A stretch of 64,000 nucleotides of DNA from Streptomyces sp. DH12 (GTDB taxonomy: Bacteria; Actinomycetota; Actinomycetes; Streptomycetales; Streptomycetaceae). The position numbers were made by a program, and so were the translations under genes. The notes beneath the pieces were generated by a model. That model did no database searches. It saw only the letters and a list, made by a program, of their open reading frames with translations, and was not told the DNA's origin. Below, in pieces: positions 1 to 8,389 of the stretch; within the stretch, counting starts at the first letter, position 1, and every line of letters starts with the position of its first letter. The stretch lies in the NCBI RefSeq assembly GCF_020873895.1, contig NZ_JAHWGT010000002.1, forward strand, positions 281,749 to 345,748. The letters are read 5' to 3'.

Positions 1-546
1 GTCCGTCGACGGCTCGCGCCCCGGGGGGAGGGTGCCGCGCAGCTCGGCGAGGTCGGCGCAGCGGATGCCGGTGAGGCGCTCGGCCTCGTCGAGGTCGGGG
101 CGGCGGCCCACCCAGAACTCGCCGTAGCGCCGGTCCCGGTAGAAGGCGCCGCCCTCGGGGCCGGTGTCGCCGGTGCGCGGCGAGCGGGGCCGCAGGTACA
201 GGACGGCCTCGTGGTCGTGCGTGCCGGACGGCTCCATGACGAGGACGTGGCCCGGCTGGTCCTCGCCGGTGAGACCGGTGAGCCAGGCGTACGCGCTGTA
301 CGGGCGGAAGCGGTGGTCGCAGTCGTTGGAGCGGACGCGCAGTTCACCGGCGGGTATCACCAGCCGCTCGCCGGGGAAGCGGGCCGACAGTCTGGCCCGG
401 CGCGCGGGCGTGACGGCCCGGGCGGTCACCCGGGCGTCGAGCGGCAGTGGCGAGGGCGCCCAGTCGCGGGCCATCGACCGGGCCAACTCGGTGGAGACGG
501 ACAGGTCGTGGCTGCCGGTGCGGGGGCGGGTGGGGGCGTCGGCCAT
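1..546 (-). CDS. pepP: Xaa-Pro aminopeptidase (aminopeptidase P), N-terminal part, truncated by the window edge
   Basis: The first 182 codons of a cytosolic metallo-aminopeptidase that removes N-terminal residues preceding proline. The frame opens at ATG 544-546 and stays open to base 1. It shows the AMP_N (creatinase N-like) domain, including FPGERLVIPAG, the Streptomyces-typical RSNDCDHRFRPYSAYAWLTG and the WVGRRPDLDEAERLTGI stretch that precedes the catalytic pita-bread domain. That catalytic half, with its metal ligands, lies outside the window. A GGGAG ribosome site stands six bases before the ATG. The gene diverges from the collagenase gene. A proline peptidase beside collagen and hydroxyproline genes may be meaningful, since collagen peptides are rich in Xaa-Pro bonds, but pepP is also a common housekeeping gene. 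Confidence 0.88.
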   Translation of the reverse strand, partial: MADAPTRPRTGSHDLSVSTELARSMARDWAPSPLPLDARVTARAVTPARRARLSARFPGERLVIPAGELRVRSNDCDHRFRPYSAYAWLTGLTGEDQPGHVLVMEPSGTHDHEAVLYLRPRSPRTGDTGPEGGAFYRDRRYGEFWVGRRPDLDEAERLTGIRCADLAELRGTLPPGREPSTD

Positions 547-591
547 CGGGGCTCCCGGAGGTTCGTCGCAACGGAGAAGAGCAGAGGGGTT

Positions 592-640
592 GTCAGTGCA
601 ATTTCACATTACTATGTTACAGCTCACATTGCAGTGGCAT
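592..640. promoter_or_regulatory. AT-rich divergent control region of pepP and the collagenase gene
   Basis: This is the only AT-rich stretch in the 200-bp space between the divergent genes. It holds CAGTGCAAT (595-603) and ATTGCAGTG (628-636) as inverted arms (8 of 9 pair), and two copies of TCACATT (604-610 and 623-629) as direct repeats. Read on the minus strand, 592-618 matches the palindrome before the hydroxyproline operon at 16 of 27 positions, including an identical run TATGTGAAAT-like core (ATGTGAAAT) and the TGAC end. I infer promoter plus operator function; no clean -35/-10 pair was assigned. Confidence 0.5.
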
Positions 641-746
641 GGCCGCCTCAAGCACATGGGCAACTCGCCGCTGCGGCAGGCCCGTCCACGCCCGGAGAGG
701 GGGCGCGGACGGGCCCCACCACCCCCACACACCAGGAGCCGCAAAG

Positions 747-3179
747 GTGTTCCAGATCCCCCGACCGACCCGCCCCGCCGGGCGCAGACCCCTGCGCACC
801 GGCCTCCTCGCCGCCGCCGTCACCGCGGCGCTGCTGGGCGGCACCGCCCCCCTCGCCCCCGCCGCAGCCGCCGAGGCCCCCGAGGCCGTCGCCGGTACCG
901 CCGCGCTCCGGGCCCCCGCCCCCGCCGGGGCGGCCCGCGGCCCCGCGGGGCCGGACGGAGGCGACGAGGTGCTCCGCCTCGGCAGGGCCCCCGCGCCCGT
1001 CACCCCCGCCGCCGACGCCCCCGGTGACCGGCCCGCCGGCGGCCGCACCCCGGGCCCCGCCCCGACCGCCGGCCCCGGCGCCGGCTCGGCGCGTACCGCC
1101 CCCGCCGCACCGGCATCCGCTGCCGCTGCCGCGCCCGCCACCACCGCGGCGGGCGTCCCCTGCACCCTCGACGGCGTCACCCGCCTCGCCCCCGGCGCCT
1201 TCGCCGACTTCCTCGCCGACCCGGCCGTCACCGCCGACGGCTGCCTGCGCGGCCTGATCTGGACGTGGGACGCGCGCCTCGCGCCCGTCATGTCCGACGC
1301 CCACGTGCAGGCCGTCTCCCGGCGGATCACCGGCCTCGCCGCCGGGCACGACGGCACCAACTCCGGCCACCTGCTGGAGATGTTCACCTACCTCCACGCC
1401 GTCGTGTACCACGACTTCTCACGCACCGAGATCGACGTCACCGACGCGCCCACCGCCGAGACCATGCGGCGCGCCATCCACTACTTCGGCACCGCCGCCC
1501 GCACCTTCCGGGTCACCCGGACCAACGCCGAGACCCTCCGCGAGGCCCTCTACACCGGCAGCGCCCCGGGTCTGCGCCACTCCCAACTGGACCTGGTACG
1601 CAAGGTCCTGGCCACCATGGACCGGTACCACCCCGAGACCTCGGCCGACCCCTCCTGGGGCGGCGCCGTCCTCGCGGGCCTCTCCGTCAACTACCTGGGC
1701 CTGTACCCGGGCAACAACGACACGGCCTTCCGCACCCTCGTCGCCCGCAACGACGCCTACCGGGCCGCCTTCAGCGCCTTCGCGCGCCACACGCACCTCA
1801 AGGGCAAGCCCAACGAGTGGACCGTGCGCGACGCGCTCTCCGAGTACGGCCGCTTCGGCCAGGTGCCCTCCCTGCGCGACCGGATCACCACCGACCTCGG
1901 CGCGCTCCTCACGCCGGTGACCGCCGACTGGGGCCGCGGCAGCGCCCCGTGGGCGAAGCTCGCCTCCTGGCTCGACTACTACGGCGCCTGTGAGCCGTAC
2001 GCCGTCTGCAAGGACGACATCGAGCGGCAGCTCTTCCCGCGGACCCACGCCTACGACAACGGCACCCTCAAGGTCCGCACCGCCCTGGACCGCGCCGTCG
2101 TCGACCAGCTGTACTACGCGAGCAAGCAGGTCAAGGCGCAGTTCCACCGGGTCCTCGGCACGGAGGCGGCCCTGACCGGCGACCCCAACACCGCTCTCAA
2201 CGTCGTGCTGTACGCCTCCCGCGCCGACTACGAGAACTACCACCCGCTGCTGACCGGCATGGACACGAACAACGGCGGCATCTACATCGAGCGCGGCGCG
2301 ACCTTCTACACCTACCAGCGGCGCGTGCCGCAGGACTCGCGGCTGACGCTGGAGGAGCTGTTCCGCCACGAGTACGTGCACTACCTGAACGGCCGGTTCG
2401 CCGTACCGGGCTTCTTCGGCGAGGGCCCCTGGTACCAGGGCGACCGCACCACCGCCATGGACGAGGGCACCGCCGAGTTCTTCGCCGGCGCCACCCGCGG
2501 CGAGGGCGTCGCGGTCCGCAAGTCCCTCGTGCAGGGCGTCATCGCCGACACCGCCGGCGGCGGCCCCCGCATGAGCGTCGACCGGATCCTGCACGCCACC
2601 TACGACGGCGACGGATTCCGCTTCTACAGCTACGCCGGCGTGCTCTTCGAGTACCTCTGGACCGAACGCCCGGCGCAGCTGCGGGAGATGTACCGGCACC
2701 TGCGCGCCGACGACCCCGCGGCCTTCGACGCCTGGCGCGGACGGCTGGCGCGCGACCCGGCCGTCCAGCAGGGGTACGACGCCTTCCTCGACCGGCAGAT
2801 CGCGCGCGTCGCCGAGCTCTTCGTCCCGGACACCGCGTACGTCCCGAACGACCTGCTCCGCGAGACGACGGCCGACGCCGTGCGCACCGCCTTCGCCGGG
2901 GCGACCGGGGCCGACCCGCGCTGCACGGCCAACGGCGACACCGGGATGCCCCGGTTCGTCTGCTCGGGCCGCGTCACCGCCCGCCTGGACGACGCGGGCA
3001 GCGCCGACCGGGTCTTCCGGGACATGTCGGGGACGGTCGACCGCTTCCTCCTCGGCCGGGCCGCCCCCGCCTCGCCCAACCTCGCCGACATGAACTGCTC
3101 CTTCGGCGAGGTGGAGGTGTGGGCCGACCGCACCGCCGGCAGCGCGGACTACACCTGCGAGGGTCCCCTACGCCGGTGA
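747..3179 (+). CDS. Secreted collagenase, peptidase family M9
   Basis: An exported zinc metalloprotease that cuts collagen or gelatin outside the cell. GTG 747 is chosen because AGGAG lies at 733-737 and because the protein then begins with an Arg-rich n-region and a hydrophobic Ala/Leu core ending in an Ala-rich cleavage region, i.e. a signal peptide. Residues of about 40-140 form an Ala/Pro-rich linker. The mature part carries HEYVH (H541, E542, H545) and the downstream MDEGTAEFF glutamate (E573), which together are the M9 zinc and catalytic set. The 810-residue length fits an M9 enzyme without added PKD or collagen-binding repeats; the tail has a small Cys-containing segment. The hydroxyproline operon begins 56 bp downstream, so the natural reading is collagen breakdown followed by use of its products. 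Confidence 0.92.
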   Translation: MFQIPRPTRPAGRRPLRTGLLAAAVTAALLGGTAPLAPAAAAEAPEAVAGTAALRAPAPAGAARGPAGPDGGDEVLRLGRAPAPVTPAADAPGDRPAGGRTPGPAPTAGPGAGSARTAPAAPASAAAAAPATTAAGVPCTLDGVTRLAPGAFADFLADPAVTADGCLRGLIWTWDARLAPVMSDAHVQAVSRRITGLAAGHDGTNSGHLLEMFTYLHAVVYHDFSRTEIDVTDAPTAETMRRAIHYFGTAARTFRVTRTNAETLREALYTGSAPGLRHSQLDLVRKVLATMDRYHPETSADPSWGGAVLAGLSVNYLGLYPGNNDTAFRTLVARNDAYRAAFSAFARHTHLKGKPNEWTVRDALSEYGRFGQVPSLRDRITTDLGALLTPVTADWGRGSAPWAKLASWLDYYGACEPYAVCKDDIERQLFPRTHAYDNGTLKVRTALDRAVVDQLYYASKQVKAQFHRVLGTEAALTGDPNTALNVVLYASRADYENYHPLLTGMDTNNGGIYIERGATFYTYQRRVPQDSRLTLEELFRHEYVHYLNGRFAVPGFFGEGPWYQGDRTTAMDEGTAEFFAGATRGEGVAVRKSLVQGVIADTAGGGPRMSVDRILHATYDGDGFRFYSYAGVLFEYLWTERPAQLREMYRHLRADDPAAFDAWRGRLARDPAVQQGYDAFLDRQIARVAELFVPDTAYVPNDLLRETTADAVRTAFAGATGADPRCTANGDTGMPRFVCSGRVTARLDDAGSADRVFRDMSGTVDRFLLGRAAPASPNLADMNCSFGEVEVWADRTAGSADYTCEGPLRR

Positions 3180-3202
3180 CCCGATCACGGGTCTTGTGGG
3201 GC

Positions 3203-3229
3203 GTCAGTAGTATGTGAAATATTATTGAC
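3203..3229 (+). promoter_or_regulatory. Palindromic operator overlapping a leaderless promoter of the hydroxyproline operon
   Basis: GTCAGTAGTAT (3203-3213) and ATATTATTGAC (3219-3229) are inverted arms, 9 of 11 pairing, around GTGAA. A good Streptomyces -10 box, TATTAT (3220-3225), lies inside the right arm. Transcription would then start around 3232-3236, directly at the ATG of the next gene, which has no ribosome-binding sequence. A regulator on this palindrome would cover the -10 box. The FCD-type GntR protein encoded at the end of the operon is the obvious ligand; that assignment is inference. Confidence 0.6.
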
Positions 3230-3235
3230 GTGCCC

Positions 3236-4438
3236 ATGAGACACCCGGGACCGCAGCCGTCCCCGTCGCTCCCGTCACCGGACGCCGTGATCGTCGGCGC
3301 CGGAGTGGTCGGCGCCGCGTGCGCGTACTACGCCACCCGCGCCGGCCTCTCCGTCGCGGTCGTCGACCGCGGCCCCGTCGCCGGCGGCACCACCGGCGCC
3401 GGCGAGGGGAACCTCCTCGTCTCCGACAAGGAGGCGGGCCCCGAGCTCGACCTCGCCCGGCTGTCGATCCGGCTGTGGCGGGAACTCGCCGGACTCCTCC
3501 CACCACAGGACGCCATCGAGTACGAGCCCAAGGGCGGCCTCGTCATCGCACCCGACGAGGCCGCCCTCACCGCGCTCCGCGCCTTCGCCCGCGGCCAGCG
3601 CCGCGCCGGGGTCACGGCGCACGAGGTCCCCGCCGACGCCCTGCGCACCCTCGAACCGCACCTGGCGCCCGGCCTCGCCGGCGGCGTCCACTACCCCGCC
3701 GACGCCCAGGTCCAGCCCGCCCGCGCCGCCGCCGCCCTGCTGCGCGCCGCCCGCCGCGGCGGCGCCGTGCTGCGGCTCGGCGAGGAGGTGACCGCCGTCC
3801 TCACCGGCCCCGGCGGCGCTGTCCGCGGCGTCCGCACGGCGCGCGGCGACCTCCACGCCCCCGCCGTCGTCAACGCCACCGGCACCTGGGGCGGCCGGTT
3901 CGCCGCACTCGCCGGCACCCACCTGCCCGTCCTGCCCCGCCGCGGGTTCGTCCTCGTCACCGAGCCGCTCCCGCCGGGCAGCGTCCGCCACAAGGTGTAC
4001 GCCGCCGGCTACGTCACCGACGTCGCGAGCGACTCCGCCGCCCTCCAGTCGTCGGCGGTGGTCGAGAGCACCCCGGCCGGGCCGGTCCTCATCGGCGCCA
4101 CCCGCGAACGCGTCGGCTTCGACCGGACCCTGTCCACCCCGGCCCTGCGCCGCCTCGCCGCCCAGGCCACGGCGCTGTTCCCGACCCTGGCGGACGTCCA
4201 CGCGATCCGCGCGTACTGCGGCTTCCGGCCCTACCTGCCCGACCACCTGCCCGCCGTCGGACCGGACCCGCGCGTCCCCGGGCTCCACCACGCGTGCGGC
4301 CACGAAGGCGCCGGCATCGGCCTCGCCCCGGCGACGGGCCTCCTCGTCGCCGCCGCGCTCACGGGTGCCGAGCCGCCCCTGGACCCGACGCCGTTCCGCC
4401 CCGACCGCTTCCCACCGGGCCCCCCGCACCCGTCATGA
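3236..4438 (+). CDS. D-hydroxyproline dehydrogenase, DAO-family FAD subunit
   Basis: A 400-residue FAD oxidoreductase of the D-amino-acid oxidase/glycine oxidase type. In heteromeric D-hydroxyproline or D-proline dehydrogenases this subunit oxidises D-hydroxyproline to 1-pyrroline-4-hydroxy-2-carboxylate. It shows the dinucleotide fold VIVGAGVVGAACAYYATRAG near the N terminus, the GGTTGAGEGNLL segment that contacts FAD, and a C-terminal GFRPYLPDHLPAVGP and CGHEGAGIGLAPATG signature. ATG 3236 is preferred over GTG 3230 because the -10 box at 3220-3225 leaves too little room for the latter. The gene lies in line with the 2Fe-2S and second flavin subunits, an order resembling HcnABC-like enzymes. 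The exact substrate is inferred from the epimerase and deaminase downstream. Confidence 0.82.
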   Translation: MRHPGPQPSPSLPSPDAVIVGAGVVGAACAYYATRAGLSVAVVDRGPVAGGTTGAGEGNLLVSDKEAGPELDLARLSIRLWRELAGLLPPQDAIEYEPKGGLVIAPDEAALTALRAFARGQRRAGVTAHEVPADALRTLEPHLAPGLAGGVHYPADAQVQPARAAAALLRAARRGGAVLRLGEEVTAVLTGPGGAVRGVRTARGDLHAPAVVNATGTWGGRFAALAGTHLPVLPRRGFVLVTEPLPPGSVRHKVYAAGYVTDVASDSAALQSSAVVESTPAGPVLIGATRERVGFDRTLSTPALRRLAAQATALFPTLADVHAIRAYCGFRPYLPDHLPAVGPDPRVPGLHHACGHEGAGIGLAPATGLLVAAALTGAEPPLDPTPFRPDRFPPGPPHPS

Positions 4439-4590
4439 CCCGCCCCCGCCCCGCCCCCGCCGTCCCGCCGCCACCCCGTCCCGCCGCCACCCCCGGCCGT
4501 CCGCCCCGCCGGAGCCTCCGTCCGCCGGACCGTCCCGCCGCCCGGCCCCGCGCACACCCGCACACCCGTACTCCCTCCAGGAGCCGCCCC

Positions 4591-4911
4591 ATGGCCCGCG
4601 CCCCGCGCGACCCGCTCGGCCTCGTCCGCGCCGAGCCCAGGGAGCCGTACCCCTTCACCTTCGACGGCCGCGAGCTGACCGCGCTCCCCGGGCAGAGCCT
4701 CGCCGCCGCCCTGTGGGCGGCCGGGATCCTGTCGTGGCGCACCACCCGCCGCGGCGGGGCCCCGCGCGGCGCGTTCTGCGGGATCGGCACCTGCCACGAC
4801 TGCCTCGCCACCGTCAACGGCCGCCCCAACCAGCGGGCCTGCCTCGTGCCGGTACGCCCCGGGGACACCGTCACCACCCAGGAGGGCAGCGGCCGTGACA
4901 CCCTGCGCTGA
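4591..4911 (+). CDS. Small (2Fe-2S)-binding subunit of D-hydroxyproline dehydrogenase
   Basis: A 106-residue ferredoxin-like subunit that passes electrons between the two flavin subunits. It contains a plant-type cluster motif, CGIGTCHDC, followed by a fourth cysteine in RPNQRAC. The N-terminal half (PFTFDGRELTALPGQSLAAAL) is the usual beta-grasp start of these small subunits. ATG 4591 has AGGAG nine bases upstream. A 152-bp proline-codon-like C-rich spacer without a convincing gene separates it from the preceding gene. Its last 17 bases overlap the next gene, which implies translational coupling. Confidence 0.85.
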   Translation: MARAPRDPLGLVRAEPREPYPFTFDGRELTALPGQSLAAALWAAGILSWRTTRRGGAPRGAFCGIGTCHDCLATVNGRPNQRACLVPVRPGDTVTTQEGSGRDTLR

Positions 4912-6409
4912 CGTCGCCGTCGTCGGGGCCGGGCCCGCCGGGCTCGCCGCCGCCGTCACCGCCGCCGACCTCGGCCTGCGCGTCACCCTGCTCGACGCGG
5001 GCGAACGGCCGGGCGGCCAGTACTACCGCCACCCCGCGCCCGGCCTCGGCGCCACCCGCCCGCAGGCCCTCCACCACGGCTGGCGCCGCTTCGCCACCCT
5101 GGCCCGCCGCCTGGACGCCCACCGCAGGACCGGCCGCGTCGCCTGGCTCGCCGCCCACCACGTGTGGACGGCCCTACGCGACGCCGACACCACCTGGCGG
5201 CTGCACGCCGTCGCCGGACCCGAGGGCGCGCCGGCCACGGTGACCGCCCGCGCGCTCCTCCTCGCCACCGGCGCGTACGAGCGCCAACTGCCCTTCCCGG
5301 GCTGGACCCTGCCCGGCGTCGTGGGCGCGGGCGGCGCCCAGGCCATGCTCAAGTCCGGCCTCGTCCTGCCCGGCACGGGGGGTTCCCCCGCGCGAGCCGA
5401 GCCGGGAGCTCGGGTACGGGTCGTCGTCGCCGGCAGCGGGCCCCTGCTGCTCGCCGTCGCCGGGTCGCTCGCCGCCGCCGGCGCCCGCGTCCCGGCCGTC
5501 GTCGAGGCCGCCGACTACACCGCGTACGCCCGCGACCTGCCCGCCCTGCTGCGCAACCCGGGGAAGCTCGCCGAGGGCGCCCGCCACGGCGGCGCCCTCC
5601 TGCGCGGCGCGACCCGCCTGCTCACCCGGCACGCCGTCACCGCGGCCCACGGCACCGACCGCGTCGAGGCCGTCACCCTCACCCGCCTCGACCACGCGTG
5701 GCGGCCCGTGCCCGGCACCGCCCGCCGCGTCCCGTGCGACGCGCTCGCCGTCGGCCACGGCCTCGTCCCCCAACTGGAACTCGCCACCGGCCTCGGCTGC
5801 GCCACCCGCCGCACCCCCGACGGCACGCCCGCCCTCGACCTCGACGCCGACCAGGCCACGTCCGTGCCCGGCGTCTGGGCCGCGGGGGAGACCGGCGGCG
5901 TCGGCGGCGCGGACCTCGCCCTCACCGAGGGCGAGATCGCCGCCGCGGCCCTCGCCCGCGCGCTGCGCGGCACCCCCGCCGACCCGCGCCGCACCGCCGT
6001 CCTCACCCGCCGCCGGGCCCGCCTGCGCGCCTTCGCCGACGCGATGGCCGCCGCCCACCGCCCCGGCCCCGGCTGGGCCGACTGGCTCGACGGGGCCACC
6101 GAGGTCTGCCGCTGCGAGGAGGTGACGGCCGCGCAGGTCCGCGAGGCCGTCACCGACCTCGGCGCCCGCGACGCCCGCACCGTCAAGCTGCTCACCCGCG
6201 CCGGGATGGGCTGGTGCCAGGGCCGCGTCTGCGGCCAGGCCGTCGCCCTCCTCGCCGGGGAGGCGCCGGCACCCGACCGGCGCCCGCTCTCCTGCCCCGT
6301 ACCCCTCGGCCACCTGGCCGCCCTGCCCGATCCGACCGCGCCCACCACCCTGCCCGACCGGTGCGACCCGTCCCCGCCGGGGCCGGCCGCCGAGCACCCC
6401 ACCACCTGA
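4895..6409 (+). CDS. D-hydroxyproline dehydrogenase, large FAD/NAD(P)-type subunit with a BFD-like 2Fe-2S domain
   Basis: A 504-residue pyridine-nucleotide-disulphide-type flavoprotein, the third subunit of the dehydrogenase. It opens with VAVVGAGPAGLAAAVTAADLG, has GGQYYRHP after the first nucleotide fold (typical of HcnB-like subunits), and a second fold at roughly residue 165 (VRVVVAGSGPLLLAVAG). Near the C terminus CRCEEV and later GMGWCQGRVCG supply the four cysteines of a BFD-like 2Fe-2S domain. GTG 4895 lies inside the end of the 2Fe-2S subunit gene. A short stretch of about 15 residues (GTGGSPARAEPGARVR) before the second fold looks like a low-complexity insertion. Confidence 0.85.
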   Translation: MTPCADVAVVGAGPAGLAAAVTAADLGLRVTLLDAGERPGGQYYRHPAPGLGATRPQALHHGWRRFATLARRLDAHRRTGRVAWLAAHHVWTALRDADTTWRLHAVAGPEGAPATVTARALLLATGAYERQLPFPGWTLPGVVGAGGAQAMLKSGLVLPGTGGSPARAEPGARVRVVVAGSGPLLLAVAGSLAAAGARVPAVVEAADYTAYARDLPALLRNPGKLAEGARHGGALLRGATRLLTRHAVTAAHGTDRVEAVTLTRLDHAWRPVPGTARRVPCDALAVGHGLVPQLELATGLGCATRRTPDGTPALDLDADQATSVPGVWAAGETGGVGGADLALTEGEIAAAALARALRGTPADPRRTAVLTRRRARLRAFADAMAAAHRPGPGWADWLDGATEVCRCEEVTAAQVREAVTDLGARDARTVKLLTRAGMGWCQGRVCGQAVALLAGEAPAPDRRPLSCPVPLGHLAALPDPTAPTTLPDRCDPSPPGPAAEHPTT

Positions 6410-6423
6410 CGAGGAGCCTTTCC

Positions 6424-7317
6424 ATGACCCGCACCAAGCCCTGGCACGGCATCATGGTCGCCACCGCGCTGCCCCTGCGCGACGACCTCTCCGTCGACTA
6501 CGACGCCTACGCCGCGCACGTCGCCCGCCTGATCGCCGACGGCTGCGACGGCGTCGTCCCCAACGGCTCGCTCGGCGAGTACCAGACCCTCACCGACGAG
6601 GAGCGTGACCGCGTGGTCCGCGTCGCCGTCGAGGCGGCCGGCGACGGCGCGCGCGTCATGCCCGGCGTCTCCGCCTACGGCGCCGCCGAGGCCCGCCGCT
6701 GGGCCGAGCACGCCGCCGAGCAGGGCTGCGGCTCCGTCCTCCTCCTGCCGCCCAACGCCTACCGGGCCGACGACGCGACCGTCCGCGCCCACTACGCCGA
6801 GGCGGCCCGCGCCGGCGTCCCCGTCGTCGCGTACAACAACCCCCACGACACCAAGGTCGACCTCACCCCCGGACTGCTCGCCCGGATGCACGCCGACGGG
6901 CACGTCGTCGCCGTCAAGGAGTTCAGCGGCGACGTCCGCCGCGCCTACGAACTGGCCGAGCTCGCCCCCGACCTCGACCTCCTCGTCGGCGCCGACGACG
7001 TCCTCCTCGAACTCGCCCTCGCCGGCGCCGTCGGCTGGATCGCCGGCTACCCCAACGCCCTGCCCGGCGCCTGCGCCGCCCTCTACCGGGCGGCCGTCGC
7101 CCAGGACCTGGACCTCGCCCTGCCGCTCTACCGGGCCCTGCACCCGCTGCTGCGCTGGGACTCCAGGACCGAGTTCGTCCAGGCCATCAAGTTGTCGATG
7201 GACATCGCCGGCCGCCCCGGCGGCCCCACCCGCCCGCCGCGCTTCCCGCTCACCGAGGCGCAGACGGCCGCCGTCCGCGCCGCCACCGAGAAGGCCCTCG
7301 CCGAGGGCCTCGACTGA
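6424..7317 (+). CDS. 1-pyrroline-4-hydroxy-2-carboxylate deaminase (DHDPS/NAL family)
   Basis: A 297-residue TIM-barrel lyase of the dihydrodipicolinate synthase family. In hydroxyproline operons this family removes ammonia from pyrroline-4-hydroxy-2-carboxylate to give alpha-ketoglutarate semialdehyde. Visible family marks are GSLGEYQTLTDEER (substrate loop), VVAYNNP (active-site tyrosine) and VVAVKEFSGD, whose lysine forms the Schiff base. AGGAG stands seven bases before ATG 6424 and the gene follows the large dehydrogenase subunit by 14 bp. It could in isolation be another DHDPS-like aldolase; the flanking epimerase and dehydrogenase decide the call. No ketoglutarate-semialdehyde dehydrogenase is present in the window. 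Confidence 0.83.
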   Translation: MTRTKPWHGIMVATALPLRDDLSVDYDAYAAHVARLIADGCDGVVPNGSLGEYQTLTDEERDRVVRVAVEAAGDGARVMPGVSAYGAAEARRWAEHAAEQGCGSVLLLPPNAYRADDATVRAHYAEAARAGVPVVAYNNPHDTKVDLTPGLLARMHADGHVVAVKEFSGDVRRAYELAELAPDLDLLVGADDVLLELALAGAVGWIAGYPNALPGACAALYRAAVAQDLDLALPLYRALHPLLRWDSRTEFVQAIKLSMDIAGRPGGPTRPPRFPLTEAQTAAVRAATEKALAEGLD

Positions 7318-7337
7318 CCGCCGGAGGACCCGCTGCG

Positions 7338-8339
7338 ATGCGTACCCGACACGTCTTCCACGCCGTCGACTCGCACACCGAGGGCATGCCCACCCGGGTG
7401 GTCACCGGCGGGGTCGGGGTCCTCCCCGGCGCCACCATGGCCGAGCGCCGCCGCCACCTCGTCGAGGAGCTCGACCACCTGCGCACCCTCCTGATGTACG
7501 AACCGCGCGGCCACGCCGCGATGAGCGGCGCCCTCCTGCAACCGCCCACCCGCCCCGACGCCGACTACGGGGTGCTGTACATCGAGGTGTCGGGGGCCCT
7601 GCCCATGTGCGGCCACGGCACGATCGGCGTCGCCACCGTCCTGGTCGAGACCGGCATGGTGACCGTCACCGAACCCGTCACCACCGTCCGACTCGACACC
7701 CCCGCCGGGCTGGTCACGGTGGACGTCCGGGTGGAGGACGGCGCCGCGAAGGCCGTCACCCTCACCAACGTCCCCGCGTTCGCCGTCGCCCTCGACCGCG
7801 AGGTGGAGGTGCCCGGCCACGGCACGGTCCGCTACGACCTGGCGTACGGCGGCAACTTCTACGCCTTCGTCGACCTCGACCGTCTCGGCCTGCCCTTCGA
7901 CCGGGCCCGCCGCGACGACCTCCTCGCGGCCGGACTCGCCGTGATGCGCGCCGTGAACGCCACGGACCGCCCCGTCCACCCGGAGGACCCGGCCATCGGC
8001 GGCCTCAAGCACGTGTACCTGGCCGCCCCCGGCTCCGACGCGGCGCACTCGCGGCACGCGATGGCGATCCACCCGGGCTGGTTCGACCGCTCGCCCTGCG
8101 GCACCGGCACGTCCGCGCGCATGGCCCAGCTCCACGCGCGCGGCGCGCTGCCGCTCGGCCGGGACTTCGTCAACGAGTCGTTCATCGGCACCCGGTTCAC
8201 CGGCAGGCTCGTCGGGGAGACCACCGTCGGCGGCCTGCCCGCCGTCGTCCCCACCGTCACGGGGCGGGCGTGGATCACCGGCACGGCCCAGTACTACCTG
8301 GACCCCGACGATCCCTTCCCGGCGGGTTTCCTACTCTGA
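7338..8339 (+). CDS. 4-hydroxyproline 2-epimerase (proline racemase family)
   Basis: A 333-residue cytosolic epimerase that turns trans-4-hydroxy-L-proline into cis-4-hydroxy-D-proline, the first step of the pathway. Both catalytic cysteines of the racemase/epimerase class are present: C91 in LPMCGHGTIG and C254 in RSPCGTGTSARMAQL. A threonine at the second position would have signalled the dehydratase branch. The start MRTRHVFHAVDSHTEGMPTR is typical. It lies 20 bp after the deaminase gene with GGAGG upstream. Proline racemase is the alternative, but the hydroxyproline context argues for the epimerase. Confidence 0.87.
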   Translation: MRTRHVFHAVDSHTEGMPTRVVTGGVGVLPGATMAERRRHLVEELDHLRTLLMYEPRGHAAMSGALLQPPTRPDADYGVLYIEVSGALPMCGHGTIGVATVLVETGMVTVTEPVTTVRLDTPAGLVTVDVRVEDGAAKAVTLTNVPAFAVALDREVEVPGHGTVRYDLAYGGNFYAFVDLDRLGLPFDRARRDDLLAAGLAVMRAVNATDRPVHPEDPAIGGLKHVYLAAPGSDAAHSRHAMAIHPGWFDRSPCGTGTSARMAQLHARGALPLGRDFVNESFIGTRFTGRLVGETTVGGLPAVVPTVTGRAWITGTAQYYLDPDDPFPAGFLL

Positions 8340-8389
8340 GGTGCCCGCGAAACGAACCCACGCACCACAGCAGCCCCGGAGGTAGTCCC

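Noticed and set aside
4439-4590. Small Pro-rich gene between the first two dehydrogenase subunit genes
   Set aside because: No ribosome site, no family features, and the sequence is C-rich low complexity.
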